Below, piece by piece: positions 28,501 to 41,768 of a DNA stretch of 64,000 nucleotides (its first letter is position 1; the number at the start of each line of letters is the position of its first letter). Source of the DNA: Vanilla planifolia. Taxonomy: Eukaryota; Streptophyta; Magnoliopsida; Asparagales; Orchidaceae. The position numbers and the translations under genes were made by a program. Where the stretch lies: the NCBI GenBank assembly GCA_023846275.1, contig JAIUJO010000069.1:998501-1062500 (forward strand). Direction: 5' to 3'. The notes beneath the pieces are model-generated. The model did no database searches. It was not told the DNA's origin and worked only from the letters and a program-made list of their open reading frames with translations.

Positions 28501-31500
28501 ACTATCATGTCAGTTTTATATAGCTCTAATTTAGTTTTATTTTATTATCTTAATGTATCTTATTTTATCTTTAATATATATTTAGTTATAATAATTTTTT
28601 ATTATTTCTGCATATTTTCTTTCATTTTCATTATAATTCCAAACGAGGATTGATCGAGAAGAAAAAACTTCATTGAACTCATCTTGGTGAGATTTATCCC
28701 ATTAAATATTCATTTTTATATTTATAAATATTTTTATTTTCTAGGGTTTAGGTATGTTTAATGAGATATTTGGATTCGTTCCTAATTTTGTGATTGTGGA
28801 TGTCACACTTGATCTCTTTAATATCTTAGAAAGCAACTTTCCATTACAATTAATCATATTTTTCCAAAATTTTCACTTTGATTTGGTTAAATTATTATGA
28901 ATCTTAATTATTCTATAATGTGACCTTTACATCACTTATATTGGTTATAATACATCGCTTCAATTTATCTTTTTTTAGTTTTAATATATACCTACTCAAT
29001 ATTGAAATAATATTTTATTATTATCTATACTTATTTAAGTTCAACAATTCAATGCAATTCCAAACAATGTTTGATCAAGACAAAAAAATGTTAAGAGACT
29101 TATCTCAATGAGCTTTTCTAATTAAATATTCAATTTCTATATTTTTTTAAATATTTATTTTTTTAGATGTTTGACATCTCTTATAAGACAATTATATACG
29201 TACCTAATTTCATGATCAAGGATTTTAAACTAGATCCTCTTTGTTTGTTGTATACACCTTTCGTGTGGAATTTAACTAAAGTCATCAAATTTTTTGCTTT
29301 GATTTTTGTTATATTATTAAGACACTCTATTTCTCATCCTTTGTAGCCATTGTGTCCTATCAATTTAGTGATTATGTATTATTTTAATTTATCTTATTTC
29401 AACATTAGTATATGTTTACTGAATAGTACAATAATAATTTATGATTATTTATTTCTATTTACATTGATTATCTTAGTAATGTCAAATGAGGTTCGATTAT
29501 GACAAAATAAAAGTTTATTGGACTTATCTCAATAAGCTCTATCTAACTAAATATTTATATTTATATTTTTAAATATCTTATTTGTTAGTATTTTGTCATG
29601 ATTTATGAGATGTTTAATTTATACTTAGTTTGACAAATGAAGATGTTACACTTGATTTCCTTAGGATCATAGAATCTAACTTTCACATATAATATATTGT
29701 ATTTCTTCAAAATTGTTGTTTTGGTTTGGTTATATTTCTACATAACTATAAATCCCCTCTTCTATGTCCTTTAAATAAATTTTTTTGTTAAATAATATTG
29801 CTTCAATTAATCTTATTTCAATTTTGCTATATTTTTGTTTAATATTAGAATTTTATTTTAATATTGTTTATGCTTATTTACTTATGAAGTACAAAGTAAT
29901 TCCAAATGATGTACAATCAAGACAAAAATGTCTTTGTACTCATCTTATGAGCTCTAACTTGTTTAATATTCATTTTTTTATTATCAAATATTTCTTTTCT
30001 TATGATTCAAGCATGCATTAAGAGGCATTCAATTCGTATAGATTAGACGATTAAGGAGTTTTTGCTTGATCCCCTTAACAATTTGTAATGCAACTTTCAC
30101 CCATAATTTATCTAATTTCTCAATATTGTTTGCTTTGATTTGCTAATATTGTTGTGAAACTATTATTTTTCAATAATATGACCATTAATTGTTCAAACTT
30201 AATTTTTTTTACATTACTTTAATTTTAACTTTGATATATATACTTAGTATTAAATAAATAATTTATTTTTATTTATGCTTATTTGAATTGATAATTTCAA
30301 AGATTCTAAATGAGGTTTGATTAAGGCCAAAATAACATCATTACACTTATCTTGATGAACCTCATTAAAGTAAATATCCATTTTTATATTTCTAAATATT
30401 TTATTTTTATAGATTTAGGTATGCTATATGAGACATTTCATTTTGTAGCACATTTGAAAAGATGTTACACTTGATCATCTTGATATCTTTCAATACCATA
30501 TTTTTATATTATTTATCTCATTTCTTTAAAGTATTTTTGATTTGATTATATTACTTTAAACTCTAATTCTTTAATGTGATCTTTACATTATTTTGATTTA
30601 GTTATATTATATTACTTCAATTTATCTCATTTTAATTTTAATAAATATTAACTTATTCATTAAATAATAATTATTTGACTATTTTTAATTATTTACTTTC
30701 ACAATTCATATTAATTCCAAAAGCATTTGATTAAGATAATAAACATTATTAAACACTTTTTTATGATGTTTATTTAATAATATATAAAACTTGTATATTT
30801 TTAAATATTTTATTTTCTTGAGCTTTGGCATGCTTAGTTAGACATTTTGATATTAACCAGTGTTATCGATTGAGGATTTTACACATGACACCCTAAGATA
30901 TTGGAATACAACTTTCTCATATAATTTATTGCATTTCTTAAAATTTGTTTTCCTTGAATTAGTTATATTACTATGAAACTATAATTCTTCTATTATATGA
31001 CTTTTACATCACTTCGATTAAGTTATATTTTATTGTTTTAATTTATCTCATTTTACCTTTAACATATATTTATTTAAATTTAAAATAATAATTTATTATT
31101 ATTACTCTTATTTGTTTTACTAATATATAATAATCTTAAAAGGATTTTGATAAGGATGAAGCAAATGTCATTTGACTTAGCTTAATGAGCTTTTTTGAAT
31201 TAAATATTTATTTATATCTTTTTAAACATTTCATTTTTAATTGTTTTGCATGTTTTAAGAGAAATTTTATTCGTACCTAATTTGATGATCAAAGATTTCA
31301 CACTTAATCTTCTTTGTATCTTATAATATTATTTCCTCATTTAATTTATCTCATTTCTTTAAATGTTTTGTTTTGCTTTGGTTATATTTTTTTGTAACAC
31401 TTAATGTCTTGTCATGTGGTTATTGCATCACTTTGATTTGTTTATATTACATTATTTCAATTTATCTTATCTAAGCTTTAAAATATATTTACCTTATTTT

Positions 31501-31800
31501 AGAACAATAGTTTCTAATTATGCATGCTTATTTTATATTAGAAATTAACAATATTCCAACGATGCCTTATCAAGATAAAAAAATAATTTAACTCATTCCA
31601 TTACCTTTATCGAGTTAGTTATTCATTTCTATATTCTTAAATATTCTGTTTTCTAGTGTTTTGGTATGCTTTGGGGTACATATCATGCTTGATCTCTTCA
31701 ATATCTTGGTACATAAATTTCTACAAAACTTTTGCTCATTTGTTTGAATATTTTACTTTGATTTACTTATATTACAGTGAAACTCTAATTCTTCTCTTAT

Positions 31801-31887
31801 GTGACTTTTGTATTACTTTGATTTAGTTATATTGTGTTATCCTAATTACATAATAATATAACCAAATCAAAAAGATACAAAGGTCAC
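31801..31887. repeat. Inverted repeat at the first satellite polarity switch
   Basis: The left arm at 31801-31836 (GTGACTTTTGTATTACTTTG, then ATTTAGTTATATT) pairs with 31852-31887 read in reverse (GTGACCTTTGTATCTTTTTG, then ATTTGGTTATATT). The arms are 36 bases with about 7-8 mismatches and a spacer of about 15 bases, and weaker pairing continues outward. The two satellite blocks therefore meet head to head at the same monomer phase. Confidence 0.85.
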
Positions 31888-34800
31888 GTTAGAGGATATT
31901 TACAAGTACATAACTTGATAACCAAAAAAAGTAAAAACTTTGAACAAATAATATAACAATATGATAGTTATATTCCAAGATGCTTAGAAGATCAAGTGTA
32001 ACATAACTGACTATTTAATGAGGTATGAACCAAAATAGCTCTTGAAGATTATCAAAATTATAGAAAATGAAATATTTTAAAAAATACTAATGAATAATCT
32101 TGAGTTTGATATATCTCATCAAGACAAGTACAATGATATTTGTTTTGTCTTCATCAGGCCTTGTTTGGAGATACTATGAATTACTAAATGAAATGAGCAA
32201 AAATAATAAAAATTACTTTTTAAAATTAGGAAAATAGATATTAAAGAAAAAAAGAAAAATTTAAGCATTGTAATATAACCAAATCAAAATGATGGATAAG
32301 GTCACATGATATGAGAATTAGAGTTTCATAATAATATAACAAAATTAAATAAAATAATTTGGGCTGATTTGGATAAATTATATTGGAAAGTTATCTTTAA
32401 AAATACTAAGGAGATCATGTGTGACATTTTTTATCATTATATTTGATATAAATCAAAATACCTCATAAAATATACCCAAACCATAAAAAATAAAGTATTT
32501 GAAAGTATAAAAATTAATATTTAATTAAGTAGAACTTGTTGAGCTTATTTAAATGCGATTTGTTTCATCTTGATTGTTCTTTTTTTCGAAATACTAAAAA
32601 TTACAAAAATAAATAAGCATAAATAATAACAAATTAATGTTTTAATATTAACTAAATATAAAATAAAGCTAAAATATGATAAATTGAAGCAAATGATATA
32701 ACAAAATAAGTGTAATTTAATGATCACACACATGGAGAATTAGATTTTCCTTAGCAATATAACTAAATAAAAAAACAATTGAATAAATAAAATAAATTAT
32801 ACGACAAAGTTGCATTTCAAGATACTAAAGAGAATGATTGTTATATATTTGATCCTCAAATCCAGTACGAATCAAAATGCAAAATAAATAATTTGAAAAT
32901 ATTAAAAAATAAATATTTGCAAATATGAAAATGAATATTTAATTACATTCAAAGATACTAAATAATTTAGTGCAATGCCTTCAAAAAAATATGGTACAAA
33001 ATGAAATGACTCTCAAACCGTTCATAAATACAAGAACATAAATCTTTTAAAAATGTAAAATTAATAATTAGTTTAGTGGAACTCATCTAGAAGAGTCTGA
33101 AGTGTTTGTTTTGCCATAATCAGACCACATTTGGAATTACTATGAATTATCAAAGTAAATTAGCACAACTAATAATACATTATTATTTTAATATTAAGTA
33201 AATATTCATTAAAATTTAAATTAGATAAATTAAATTTATAAAATATAACAAAATAAAGGCAATATAAAAGTTACACAAGTAAAGATTTAGAGTTACATAG
33301 TAATATAACAAAATAAAAGAAAAATATTTAAAGAAATGAGATAAATTATTTGAAAAAGTTGCATCCCAAAATTTTGAGATCAAGTGCAGTAACCTCATAC
33401 TTAAAATATGATCTAAATTAAAATGATTAATAAAATGTGCCAAACATAGAAATTAAAATATTTAGAATGATCAAAATGATTATTTTATTGTGTAGCTCAT
33501 GGAGAGAAGTTTAAGGCATTTATTTCTTTCAATCAATCATCGTTTAGAATTACTATAAATTAAAAAAGTAAACATGCATAAAAATAAATAAATTATCATT
33601 TAATATTAAGCAAAATAAATTTAAATTTGAAATGAGATACGTTGAAGGAAGATAATATAACCAAATCAGAACAAAATATTTGAAGAAATTATATAAATTA
33701 TACTGCTAGATAGTAAATAAAAATATCAAAGAGATCAAGTGTAACATCATTAATTGACAAATCTAGAATGAAACAAGATTTCCACATTAGAAGAACAAAA
33801 ATTATCCAAAATAAATATTTCAATATATAAAAATATAACATTTAATTGGATAAAGTCCGTTAACACTAGTCTAATGATGTTTATTTCATCATGATCAGAT
33901 CTCGTTTAGAATTATTATGAATTTTCATAGCAAATAAGTACAAATAATAATGTAGTATAACCAAACCAAAGTAATGCATAGGCCAAATTGCAAACAATTT
34001 GGAGTGAAATTGGAATATAACCAATTAAAAAAACTCTTAGCAAATATCATAAAGTTCACATAAAAGCTTTGTCACAAAATATTATGGACATCGAGTGTGA
34101 TAACCTTGTTCATCAAGTTAAGTACGAATCAAAATAACTCATAAGATATTCCAAACTCTAGAAAATAAAATTTTTAAAAATATTAAAATTAATATTTAAT
34201 TATATTGAGCTCATTGTTATGAGTTGATAATACTTTTTTCATCTCAATGAGACCTCATTTGGAATTACTATAACTTATAACAAAAAAATAATAAATTATT
34301 GAATTAAAACTAAGTAAATATACATTAAAGGTAAAATAAGTTAAATTAGATAATAAAATATAATTAATTCAACGCAATGTAAATATTACATGATAGAAGA
34401 ATTAGAGTTTCATAATAATATCATGTAATCAACACAAGATGTTTGAAAAAAAATGAGATAAATTATAAAAAAAAGTTACATTCCAATAAACTATAAAGAT
34501 TGAGTGCAAAATCCTTGATCATCAAATAAGGTATAAATCAAAACGACTTTTAAAGTGTGTAAGGAAATAAAATATTTAAGAAATATAAAAATAAATACTT
34601 TATTGGATATAACTCATGGAGATGAGCTTGACAACATTTGTCTCTTCTCGATCGGACCTCTTTTGGATTTTTGTCAATGTACCATAATAAATAATTACAT
34701 ATAATATAAATTATTATTTTAATATAAAGTAAATATATAACAAACTTTTGATGAAATAAATTTAAATAATATAATTTAACCAAATTAAAGTGATGTAAAG

Positions 34801-35427
34801 GTCACATAAGATGAGAATTAATCTCTCATAATAAAAATATCTAAATCAAAGCAAAAACATTTCAAGAAATGAGATAAATTATATAAGAGAATTGCATTCC
34901 AACATACCAACGAGATCAAGTGCAACATCTAGATCATCACATAAATTATGAATCAAAATAACTTGTAAAACAACCCAAAACTAACAAATAAAATTTTTAA
35001 AAATATAAAAATGACCATTTAATTATATTAAGAATGTCTAAATAAGGCAAATGACATTTATTTCATCTTAATGAGATCTCATTTGAAATTATTATGATAT
35101 ACAAGAATAAATTAGCTAAAATAATAATAAAAGACTTATTTAATATTAGGTTAATATATATTAAAGCTAAAATGAGATTAATTGGTTGAATGTATTATAA
35201 AAATTTTGATGTGATGTAAAGATAATTTGAAGAAATGATAAATTGTAATAGAAAGATAATAAAGAGATTAAGTGCAACATCCTCCATCATCAAATTTGTA
35301 TAAATCAAAATGACTTATATAGTATGCAAAGACCATAAAAATAAAATATTTAAAATTATAAAAATAAATATCAAATCAATTCATAATAGAGGAGAATTAG
35401 AGTTTCGTAGTGTTATATCCAAATCAA
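31852..35427 (-). repeat. AT satellite, reverse block 1
   Basis: All landmark boxes occur as reverse complements: AAAGGTCAC instead of GTGACCTTT (31877-31887, 32299, 34798), ATATAACCAAATCAAA instead of TTTGATTTGGTTATAT, GAGATAAATTATA, and GATCAAGTGTAACAT. Monomers are about as diverged as in the forward block, with truncated units. No open frame of interest was seen. Confidence 0.9.
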
Positions 35428-35451
35428 TTCATTATAACTCAATTAAGATTT
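35421..35451. repeat. Small hairpin at the second polarity switch (reverse to forward)
   Basis: AAATCAATT (35421-35429) can pair with AATTAAGATTT (35441-35451) with a 2-base bulge around an 11-base loop. Reverse-oriented satellite ends at about 35427 (ATATCCAAATCAA) and forward satellite resumes at about 35428 (TTCATTATAACTCAATT). Confidence 0.6.
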
Positions 35452-38400
35452 ATTATATATTTACTTAAAATTAAAAGAGTAATTTATTTTTTTAAGCTTA
35501 TTTACTATTTTAATTTATAGCAAATCTAAATGAGGTTTAACTAAGATAGAACAAACATTGTTGGACTTATGTTAACATACTCTATCAAATTAAATATTTA
35601 TTTTTATATATATTTTTTTAAATACATTGTTTTTCATAGTTTTTAGTATATTTTATAAGGTATTTGATTTGTAGTTGATAAGATGATGGAGCATGTAACA
35701 CTAGATTGCCTTAGAACCTTGAAATGCTGATTTTCAATAATATTTATTACCTTTTTTTAAATTGTTTTTGATTTTGTTATACTACTATGTAAGTCAAAAT
35801 TGTCTCTCATTTTACCATTACAACATTTTGATTAGGTTATATTATATTGTTTTAATTTATCTAATTTTAACTTTAATATAAATTTATTATTACATATTGC
35901 TATTTATTTTAGTAATTCATAATAACTCTAAACAAGGTTTGACTGAGATAAAACAAATATCGTTGGGCTCTTCTCAATGAGTTCTATTCAAGTAAATATT
36001 ATTTTTTAAAAAATTTATTTTGTAGTGCTTTGGCATATTTTACAACATATTTTGATTCATACATGATACAACAATTGAGGATGTTATACTTGATATCCTT
36101 AATATATTGAAATTCAACTTTCCAATTCAATTGATCTCCTTTTTTCAAATATTTTACGTTGTTTTTATGTTACTCTAAATCTTCTCTAGTGTAACCTTAA
36201 AATCATTTTAATTATCATAAATTACATTACTTTGATTCATCTTTTTTCAATTTTAAAGAAATTTACTTTATATTAATATAATAATTTATTTTTTGTTTAA
36301 TTTTTTAATGAAAAGAAATTCTTAGCAAGGCTTTATTGTGATGAAATAAATATTATTGGAGTCATCTTGATGAGATTTATCCAACAAAATATCCTTTTTC
36401 ATTTTTTAAATATTTTATTTCAAATGTTTTGTCGCACTTTATGACGCATTTTGATTCATATATTATCTGATAATTAAGAATGTTACACTTGATCAAATGA
36501 ATATTTTGGAATGCAACTTTCTTATACCAATTACTATGTAACTCAAACTTCTCTCTTGTGACCTTTATATTATGTTGATTTGGTTATATTATATTATATA
36601 GTTTTATCAATATTTAGTTTTAATATAAGTTTACATAATATTAAAATATTATTTCATTATCATTTTTTCATTTAATTAGCTAATTAATAGTAATTCTAAA
36701 TGTTATCTTATCAAGACAACAAATACCATTAAACGATTCTTCAATAAGGAATATTTAATTAGATATTCATTTCTATATTTTGAAATATTTTATTACTTAT
36801 GCATTCTTATTCGTACCTTATTTAACAATTGAAGATGTTGCACTTGATCATCTTAGTATCTTGTAAGGTAACTGTACTATACAATTTATCATATTTCTTC
36901 AAATATTTTTTTATTTAGTTAAATTACATTACTTAAATTTATCACATTTTAGGTTTAATATAAATTTACTTAATAATAAAACAGTAATTTTTTTTTGTAT
37001 ATTTAATTATCTAATTCATAGTAATTCAAAGCTAGGTTCAATCAAGATGGAACTAACATCATTGGACTTATTTTTGCTAGCTTTAAGAAATTAGATTTCT
37101 ATTTTTTTAACTACTAAATACTTCATTTTTAGTGGTTTTAGCATGCTTTATGAAATATTTTAATTCATACATAACTTTGCAATCAAGGATGCACCATTGA
37201 GCTCCTTATTATCATGAAATTTAACATTCACAAATAGTTTTTCACATCTCTCCAAATGTTTCATTTTGGTTTGGTTATTTTACAATTTATCTCTAAATCT
37301 CTTGTAGTGTGACCATTCTATTATTTTAATTTATTTGAATTTGTCTTAATATACACTTAAATAACATTAAAATGTTAATTTATAATTATTTAAACTCATG
37401 TTTTTAGTAATTTGTAGCAATTACAAATGAGATATGATCATGATAAAACAAATGTCATTAGACTCATCTAAAGGTGGTTTAATTCTCTTTAGTTTTTATA
37501 TATTTCATGAAACATTTGGCTTTGTACATGATATGATGATCGAGGATGCTAAACTCAATATTCTTAATATCTTGGAATCTAATTTTCTCGCCTAATTTTT
37601 TTATTTCTTCAAAAATGTATTTTAAATTTGTTACATCATTATTCAACTTTATAACATCTTAATTTATCTCATTTAATCTTTACTATATATTTACTTAATA
37701 TTAAAATGATAATTTAAATTGACCTATGCTCATTAATTTTGATTATTTACTGTAATCCTAAATAGGGTTCAATGAAGACAAAATAAATGTCAATAGACTC
37801 GTCTTAATAAGCTCCATCAAATTAAACAATATTTTTATACTTTTAAATATTTTATTTTCTAAGGATTTGGCATGCTTTATAATTTGTTGATCGAGGATGT
37901 TAAACATGATCTAATATCTTCAAATTTCACACATTGATTTTCTTATGTTACTAAGAAACTCTATTTATATTCTTGTGTGACATTTACATCTCTTTGATTT
38001 TTTTATATTATACTTCTTTAGTTTATCTCATTTCAAATTTAATAAAGATTTGATAAATATTAAAATAATAATTTTTTATTATTTATGATTATTTACTTTT
38101 GAAATTTCCAATTATTTCAAACAAGATATAACAAAGTCAAAGAACTATCATTTGTCTCAACTTGATGAGTTATATCAAAGCTAATATCGATTTTCATATT
38201 TTCAAATTTTTTTAACATAGTCTACGAGTCATTTTAATTTGCATCTAATTTGGTGATCGAGGTTGTTACACTTAATCTCTATTATATATTGGATTGTAAC
38301 TTTGATATATAATTTGTTTCATTTTTCAAATGTTTTTATTTTATTTGGTTATATTACTATTAAATTCTGATTCTCTTCTTATTTGGTCATTACATCAATT

Positions 38401-38724
38401 TGATTTTTTATTATATTATTTTAGTTTATCATATTTTAGGTTTAATATATATTAATTAGTATTAAATTTATAATTTATTTATTTTATAATTGTTTTTAGT
38501 AATTCATTGTAGTTTCAAATGTGGTCTATTTGAGATGAAAAAATAATTATTGAACTCATTTCAATAAGTTCTATCTAACAAAATATTCATAATTATATTA
38601 TTTTTTAGATATTTTTATTTTTTAAGGTTTTGGCATATGTTGTAAGATGTTTTGATTTGTTCTTAATTTGACATTTATGGTTGTTACACTCTACCTCCTT
38701 TAATCCTTATATTATAACTTTTCA
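35428..38724 (+). repeat. AT satellite, forward block 2
   Basis: About eight monomer lengths in the reference orientation, with several deletions (for example around 36,540 and 37,490). GATCGAGGATGTTA-type boxes with intact CpG are found here (37,880 and 38,256), which helped define the ancestral CpG positions. Confidence 0.88.
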
Positions 38725-38734
38725 TTAGTACTAA
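38725..38734. repeat. Perfect 10-bp palindrome at the third polarity switch
   Basis: TTAGTACTAA lies exactly where forward satellite (CTCCTTTAATCC, then ACTTTTC) turns into reverse satellite (AAAAGATAAATTAAAGTAAT). The second copy of this junction, at 39090, has lost the perfect palindrome by substitution. Confidence 0.75.
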
Positions 38735-39761
38735 AAAAGATAAATTAAAGTAATGCAATATAACCAAACAAAAGTAATTAAAGGCCACACCAATAAAAGA
38801 TTTTGAGTTACATAGTAGCATAAAAAATTTAAAGCAAAACATTTGAATAAATGTGATAAATTGTATAGGAAAGTTGCTTTCCAAATTATGAAGGTGATAG
38901 ACTACAATATCCTTGATCATCAAATCAGGTTTACATCAAAATGTCTTATAAAGTCTATTAAAACCATGGAAATTAAAATATTTAAAAATTTCATAATAAA
39001 TTTTTAATTGGATAAACCTCTTAGAGATGAGTCCAATAATGTTTAAGAATATACTCATTCTCCTTTGAACCTTTGAACGCAACTTTCCATTAATACAAAA
39101 CTAAGATAAATGAAACCAGTATATTTTAACCAAAGAAATGTAATGTAAGGGCCACATGAGAAGAAATTCAAAGTTACATGTTAGTATAAGTAATTTAAAC
39201 TAGAATAATTGAAGAAATAAGATAATTTGTACATGAAACTTGCATTCCAAGTTCTAAAGGTGATAGACTACAACATTCTTAATTGTCAAATTAGGTACAA
39301 GATAAAATGTCTCATAACATCAATTAACACCATAGAGAATAATATATTTAAAAAATTCATAATAAATATTTAATTAAATAGAGCTCTTAGAGTTCAGTCC
39401 AACAATATTTATTCCATCTTGATTAGCCCATGTTTTGAATATTTGAGAATCACCAAATTAAATAAGAATAAATAATATTACATTTTTATTTTATTATTAA
39501 GTTAATATATATTAAAACTAGAATGACATAAATTAAAATAATGTAATACAACTATAATCAAAGCTATGATCAAAGCTGTGTAAATGCCAGATGAGATGAG
39601 AGTTAAAGTTACAAAATAACATAATCAAAGCAAAAAGACAATTGAAAAAATGAGATAAATTATATATGAAAGTTGCATTCTAAGATATGGAGAAGGTAGA
39701 TTGTCACATCTTCGATCATTAATAATAACGATTTAAATGTTTAATTAGATAGAGGTCATTG
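38735..39761 (-). repeat. AT satellite, reverse block 2 (with a 40-base forward island)
   Basis: Reverse-complement boxes dominate: AGATAAATTAAAGTAATG, ATATAACCAAACAAAAGTAA, GGCCACA, GAGCTCTTAGAG. A forward island at about 39053-39090 belongs to the duplicated composite unit. The block ends in the reverse box TTAATTAGATAGAGGTCATT just before the hairpin at 39762. Confidence 0.85.
39024..39062. repeat. Hairpin at the fourth polarity switch (reverse to forward)
   Basis: GAGATGAGT (39024-39032) pairs with ACTCATTCTC (39053-39062) with a 1-base bulge around a 20-base loop. Reverse satellite ends in this loop and the forward island begins at the right arm. Confidence 0.65.
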
Positions 39762-39790
39762 ATACAATTTATGATAAACTTAAATTGTAT
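39762..39790. repeat. Perfect 10-bp-arm hairpin at the fifth polarity switch
   Basis: ATACAATTTA (39762-39771) and TAAATTGTAT (39781-39790) are exact inverted repeats around the 9-base loop TGATAAACT. Reverse-oriented satellite lies to the left and forward-oriented satellite to the right. Confidence 0.85.
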
Positions 39791-40703
39791 TATAAAATAT
39801 TCCATTTTTTGTGTTTTAAAATATTTCACTTTGTATCTAATTTGAAAATCAAGTATGGCACATTGAATCTTCCTAGTAACTTGAAATGAAACCTTTTTTG
39901 TAAATTATATCTCATTTTTTCAAATGTTTTGCTTTAATTTTTTGATATTACTATAAAACTATAATTCCTCTCTCATCTAAAGTTTTCATAGCTTTGATTT
40001 GATTATCTTAAATTAATTTAATTAATCTCACTTCATCTTTATTATATATTTACTTATTAAAATAATAACTTATTATTATTTATGGTTATTTACTTCAGTA
40101 ATTAGTACTAATTCTAGAAGAGGTTTTTCCTAGATGAAGAAAATGTTATTGGACTTATCTCGACGAGCTCTATCCAATTATATATTCATTTTTTCTCAAA
40201 ATATTGTTTTTTTAAAGTCTTAATATGCTTAATAAGACATTTTATTTCATACCTAATTAGATGGTCGAGGATGTTGCACTAAATTTCCTTAGCATCTTGA
40301 AATACAACTTTTTCATACAATTTAAGTCTTTTTTAAAATTATTTTATTTTATTTGTTTGTATTATAAGGTGCCTCTAAATATATTTTTTATGATCTTTAC
40401 ATTGCATCGACTTGGTTATATTACATTACTTTAATTTATCTTATTTCAGCTTTAATATCTATTAATGTAATTTACAGTAATACCAAAGAATGTCCAAGTG
40501 AGACAAAAAAATCATTGAACTCACCATGATGAGCTATTAAATGTAATCAATTATTTTAATTTTTATTCCTAATTTTTTTTTGTAGATTTTTAGCATTCTT
40601 TATGAGGTATTGTGATTCATGCATGATTTTATGATCAAGGATGCTATACTTTATCTCCATATTATTTTGGAATGCAAAGTTTTTGTATGATTTATAATAT
40701 TTA
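39791..40703 (+). repeat. AT satellite, forward block 3
   Basis: About two monomers in the reference orientation. The last recognisable box is TTTTGGAATGCAAAG (about 40,667), then TTATAATATTTATTT, after which the sequence becomes CA-rich at GTGCACAAACATG. The edge is in a different monomer phase from the left edge of the whole block. Confidence 0.88.
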
Positions 40704-41768
40704 TTTGTGCACAAACATGTACATACAAGCACACGCATGCACACACACATGCACAAACACAAATGCACACTCTCACACATACACACATGCATAAATGAAT
40801 GCACATGTACATGAGCATAGACATACATACATATGCACTCACATGTACACATGTGCATGCAAGCACACGCATGCGCACACACAAAAACATGCCCATGCAC
40901 ATACCCCCTACATAAACGTGCATGACACACACACATACACATGTATATACACTTGAACACAAAATATGACACACACACATGTACATAGCCATACACATAC
41001 ACCCACATATATATGACCACACTTATGCACACATACAAGAATTAACACACACATGTAGACATACACATTTGAACACTTGCACACATGCATAACTACAAAC
41101 TTGCATAGACACACACTGTCTCACATGCACATATGTGCACACAATCACGCACATAATCTCCTACAATCATGCAGGCATATCCACATACAAAAACACAAAT
41201 GCACACATGCAAACATAAAAAGACATGATCGTACAACACACACACATACCCAAAAACATGTACACATACACACACATATGCACACATGAACAAATTTGTA
41301 CACAAATGCATGCATACACACTAATACACACATGCAAAACTACAAACAAACACATATAGACATACACACACACACACATGTAGATGCACACATAAGAACA
41401 TGCTCACACATGAACATATAGACAGGCACACACGTACACATGTATGCACATGCTCACATGCACACATGCAAATGTATATACATGAATAGACATATATGAA
41501 CATGCAAACATACACACACATGCACACATAGCCATACCCTCTCTTACTAATGTAGACATGAACACACACACACTCACACGCACATGCATACACACAAATA
41601 CAAACACAACCACACATGCACAAACACAAATGCACATATGCAAACAAACACAACTGCAAATGCTGACATATAAACACAAACAAACAAGTAGTCATAGATG
41701 CATATGCACTAACACGTACACACACATGCATGTATGCACACACATGCACATGTAAACACACTCATAAA
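40704..41768 (+). repeat. CA-rich array, second segment (same polarity as the left flank)
   Basis: Same word content as 1-14,212: CACACGCATGCACACACACA, ACATGTACACATG, ACACAAATGCACAC. Thus the AT satellite block is flanked on both sides by CA-up sequence. Slightly more CpG (ACGCATGCGCAC, 40,866-40,880) is visible here than elsewhere. Minus-strand open frames that start in satellite and run into this segment are composition artefacts. Confidence 0.9.

Larger units (their letters stand above)
14213..31839 (+). repeat. AT satellite, forward block 1
   Basis: About 43 monomer lengths run head to tail in the reference orientation. Monomers are strongly diverged from each other. Some are shortened: boxes 16118-16531-16695-16935 give spacings of 413, 164 and 240 bp, and one deletion near 27,446 joins the GGAATG box directly to the CTCATCTCAATAAGC box. 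The longest open frame (19217-19519) is only 100 codons and its product is satellite translation without a domain. Confidence 0.9.
38687..39420. repeat. Tandem duplication of a composite forward/reverse satellite unit, period about 366 bp
   Basis: Each copy has about 40 bases of forward satellite (ACACTCTACCTCCTTTAATC; ATTCTCCTTTGAACC in copy 2) followed directly by about 325 bases of reverse satellite. The polarity join is shared: CATTAGTACTAAAAAAGATA at 38723 and CATTAATACAAAACTAAGAT at 39088 (offset 365). The internal landmark AAGGTGATAGACTACAA is at 38891 and 39257 (offset 366). The inversion junction is therefore older than the duplication. Confidence 0.85.
14213..40703. repeat. AT-rich tandem satellite block, monomer about 410-420 bp
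   Basis: A diverged unit recurs throughout. Its landmarks in order are: GACCTTTACATCGCTTCGAT; CAATTTATCTCATTTCAACT; TTTAATATATATTTACTTAA; AATAATAATTTATTATTATT; GTAATTCATAGTAATTCCAA; GATGAAACAAA; GACTCATCTCGATGAGCTCT; ATCTAATTAAATATTCATTT; TTTGGCATGCTTTATGAGAC; GATGATCAAGGATGTTACAC; CTCCTTAGTATCTTGGAATG; ATTTATCTCATTTCTTCAAA; TTTGCTTTGATTTGGTTATA. Successive GACC-TTTACAT boxes lie near 14226, 14641, 15021, 15432, 15850 and so on, mostly 370-420 bp apart, with deleted or expanded units. Both edges fall inside a monomer and abut the CA array without a visible target-site duplication. No gene was seen in the 26.5 kb. A centromeric or pericentromeric satellite is plausible but not shown. Confidence 0.93.

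Noticed and set aside
29488..29505. GAGGTTCGATTATGAC resembling a tRNA B box
   Set aside because: It is a variant of the satellite word GAGGTCTGATCGAGATGA. No A box, cloverleaf or T-run terminator fits.
14213..40703. Transposable element (LTR or LINE) or old viral insertion
   Set aside because: No reverse transcriptase, integrase or gag-like reading frame, no terminal repeats and no target-site duplication were found. The repetition is tandem with a period of about 410 bp.
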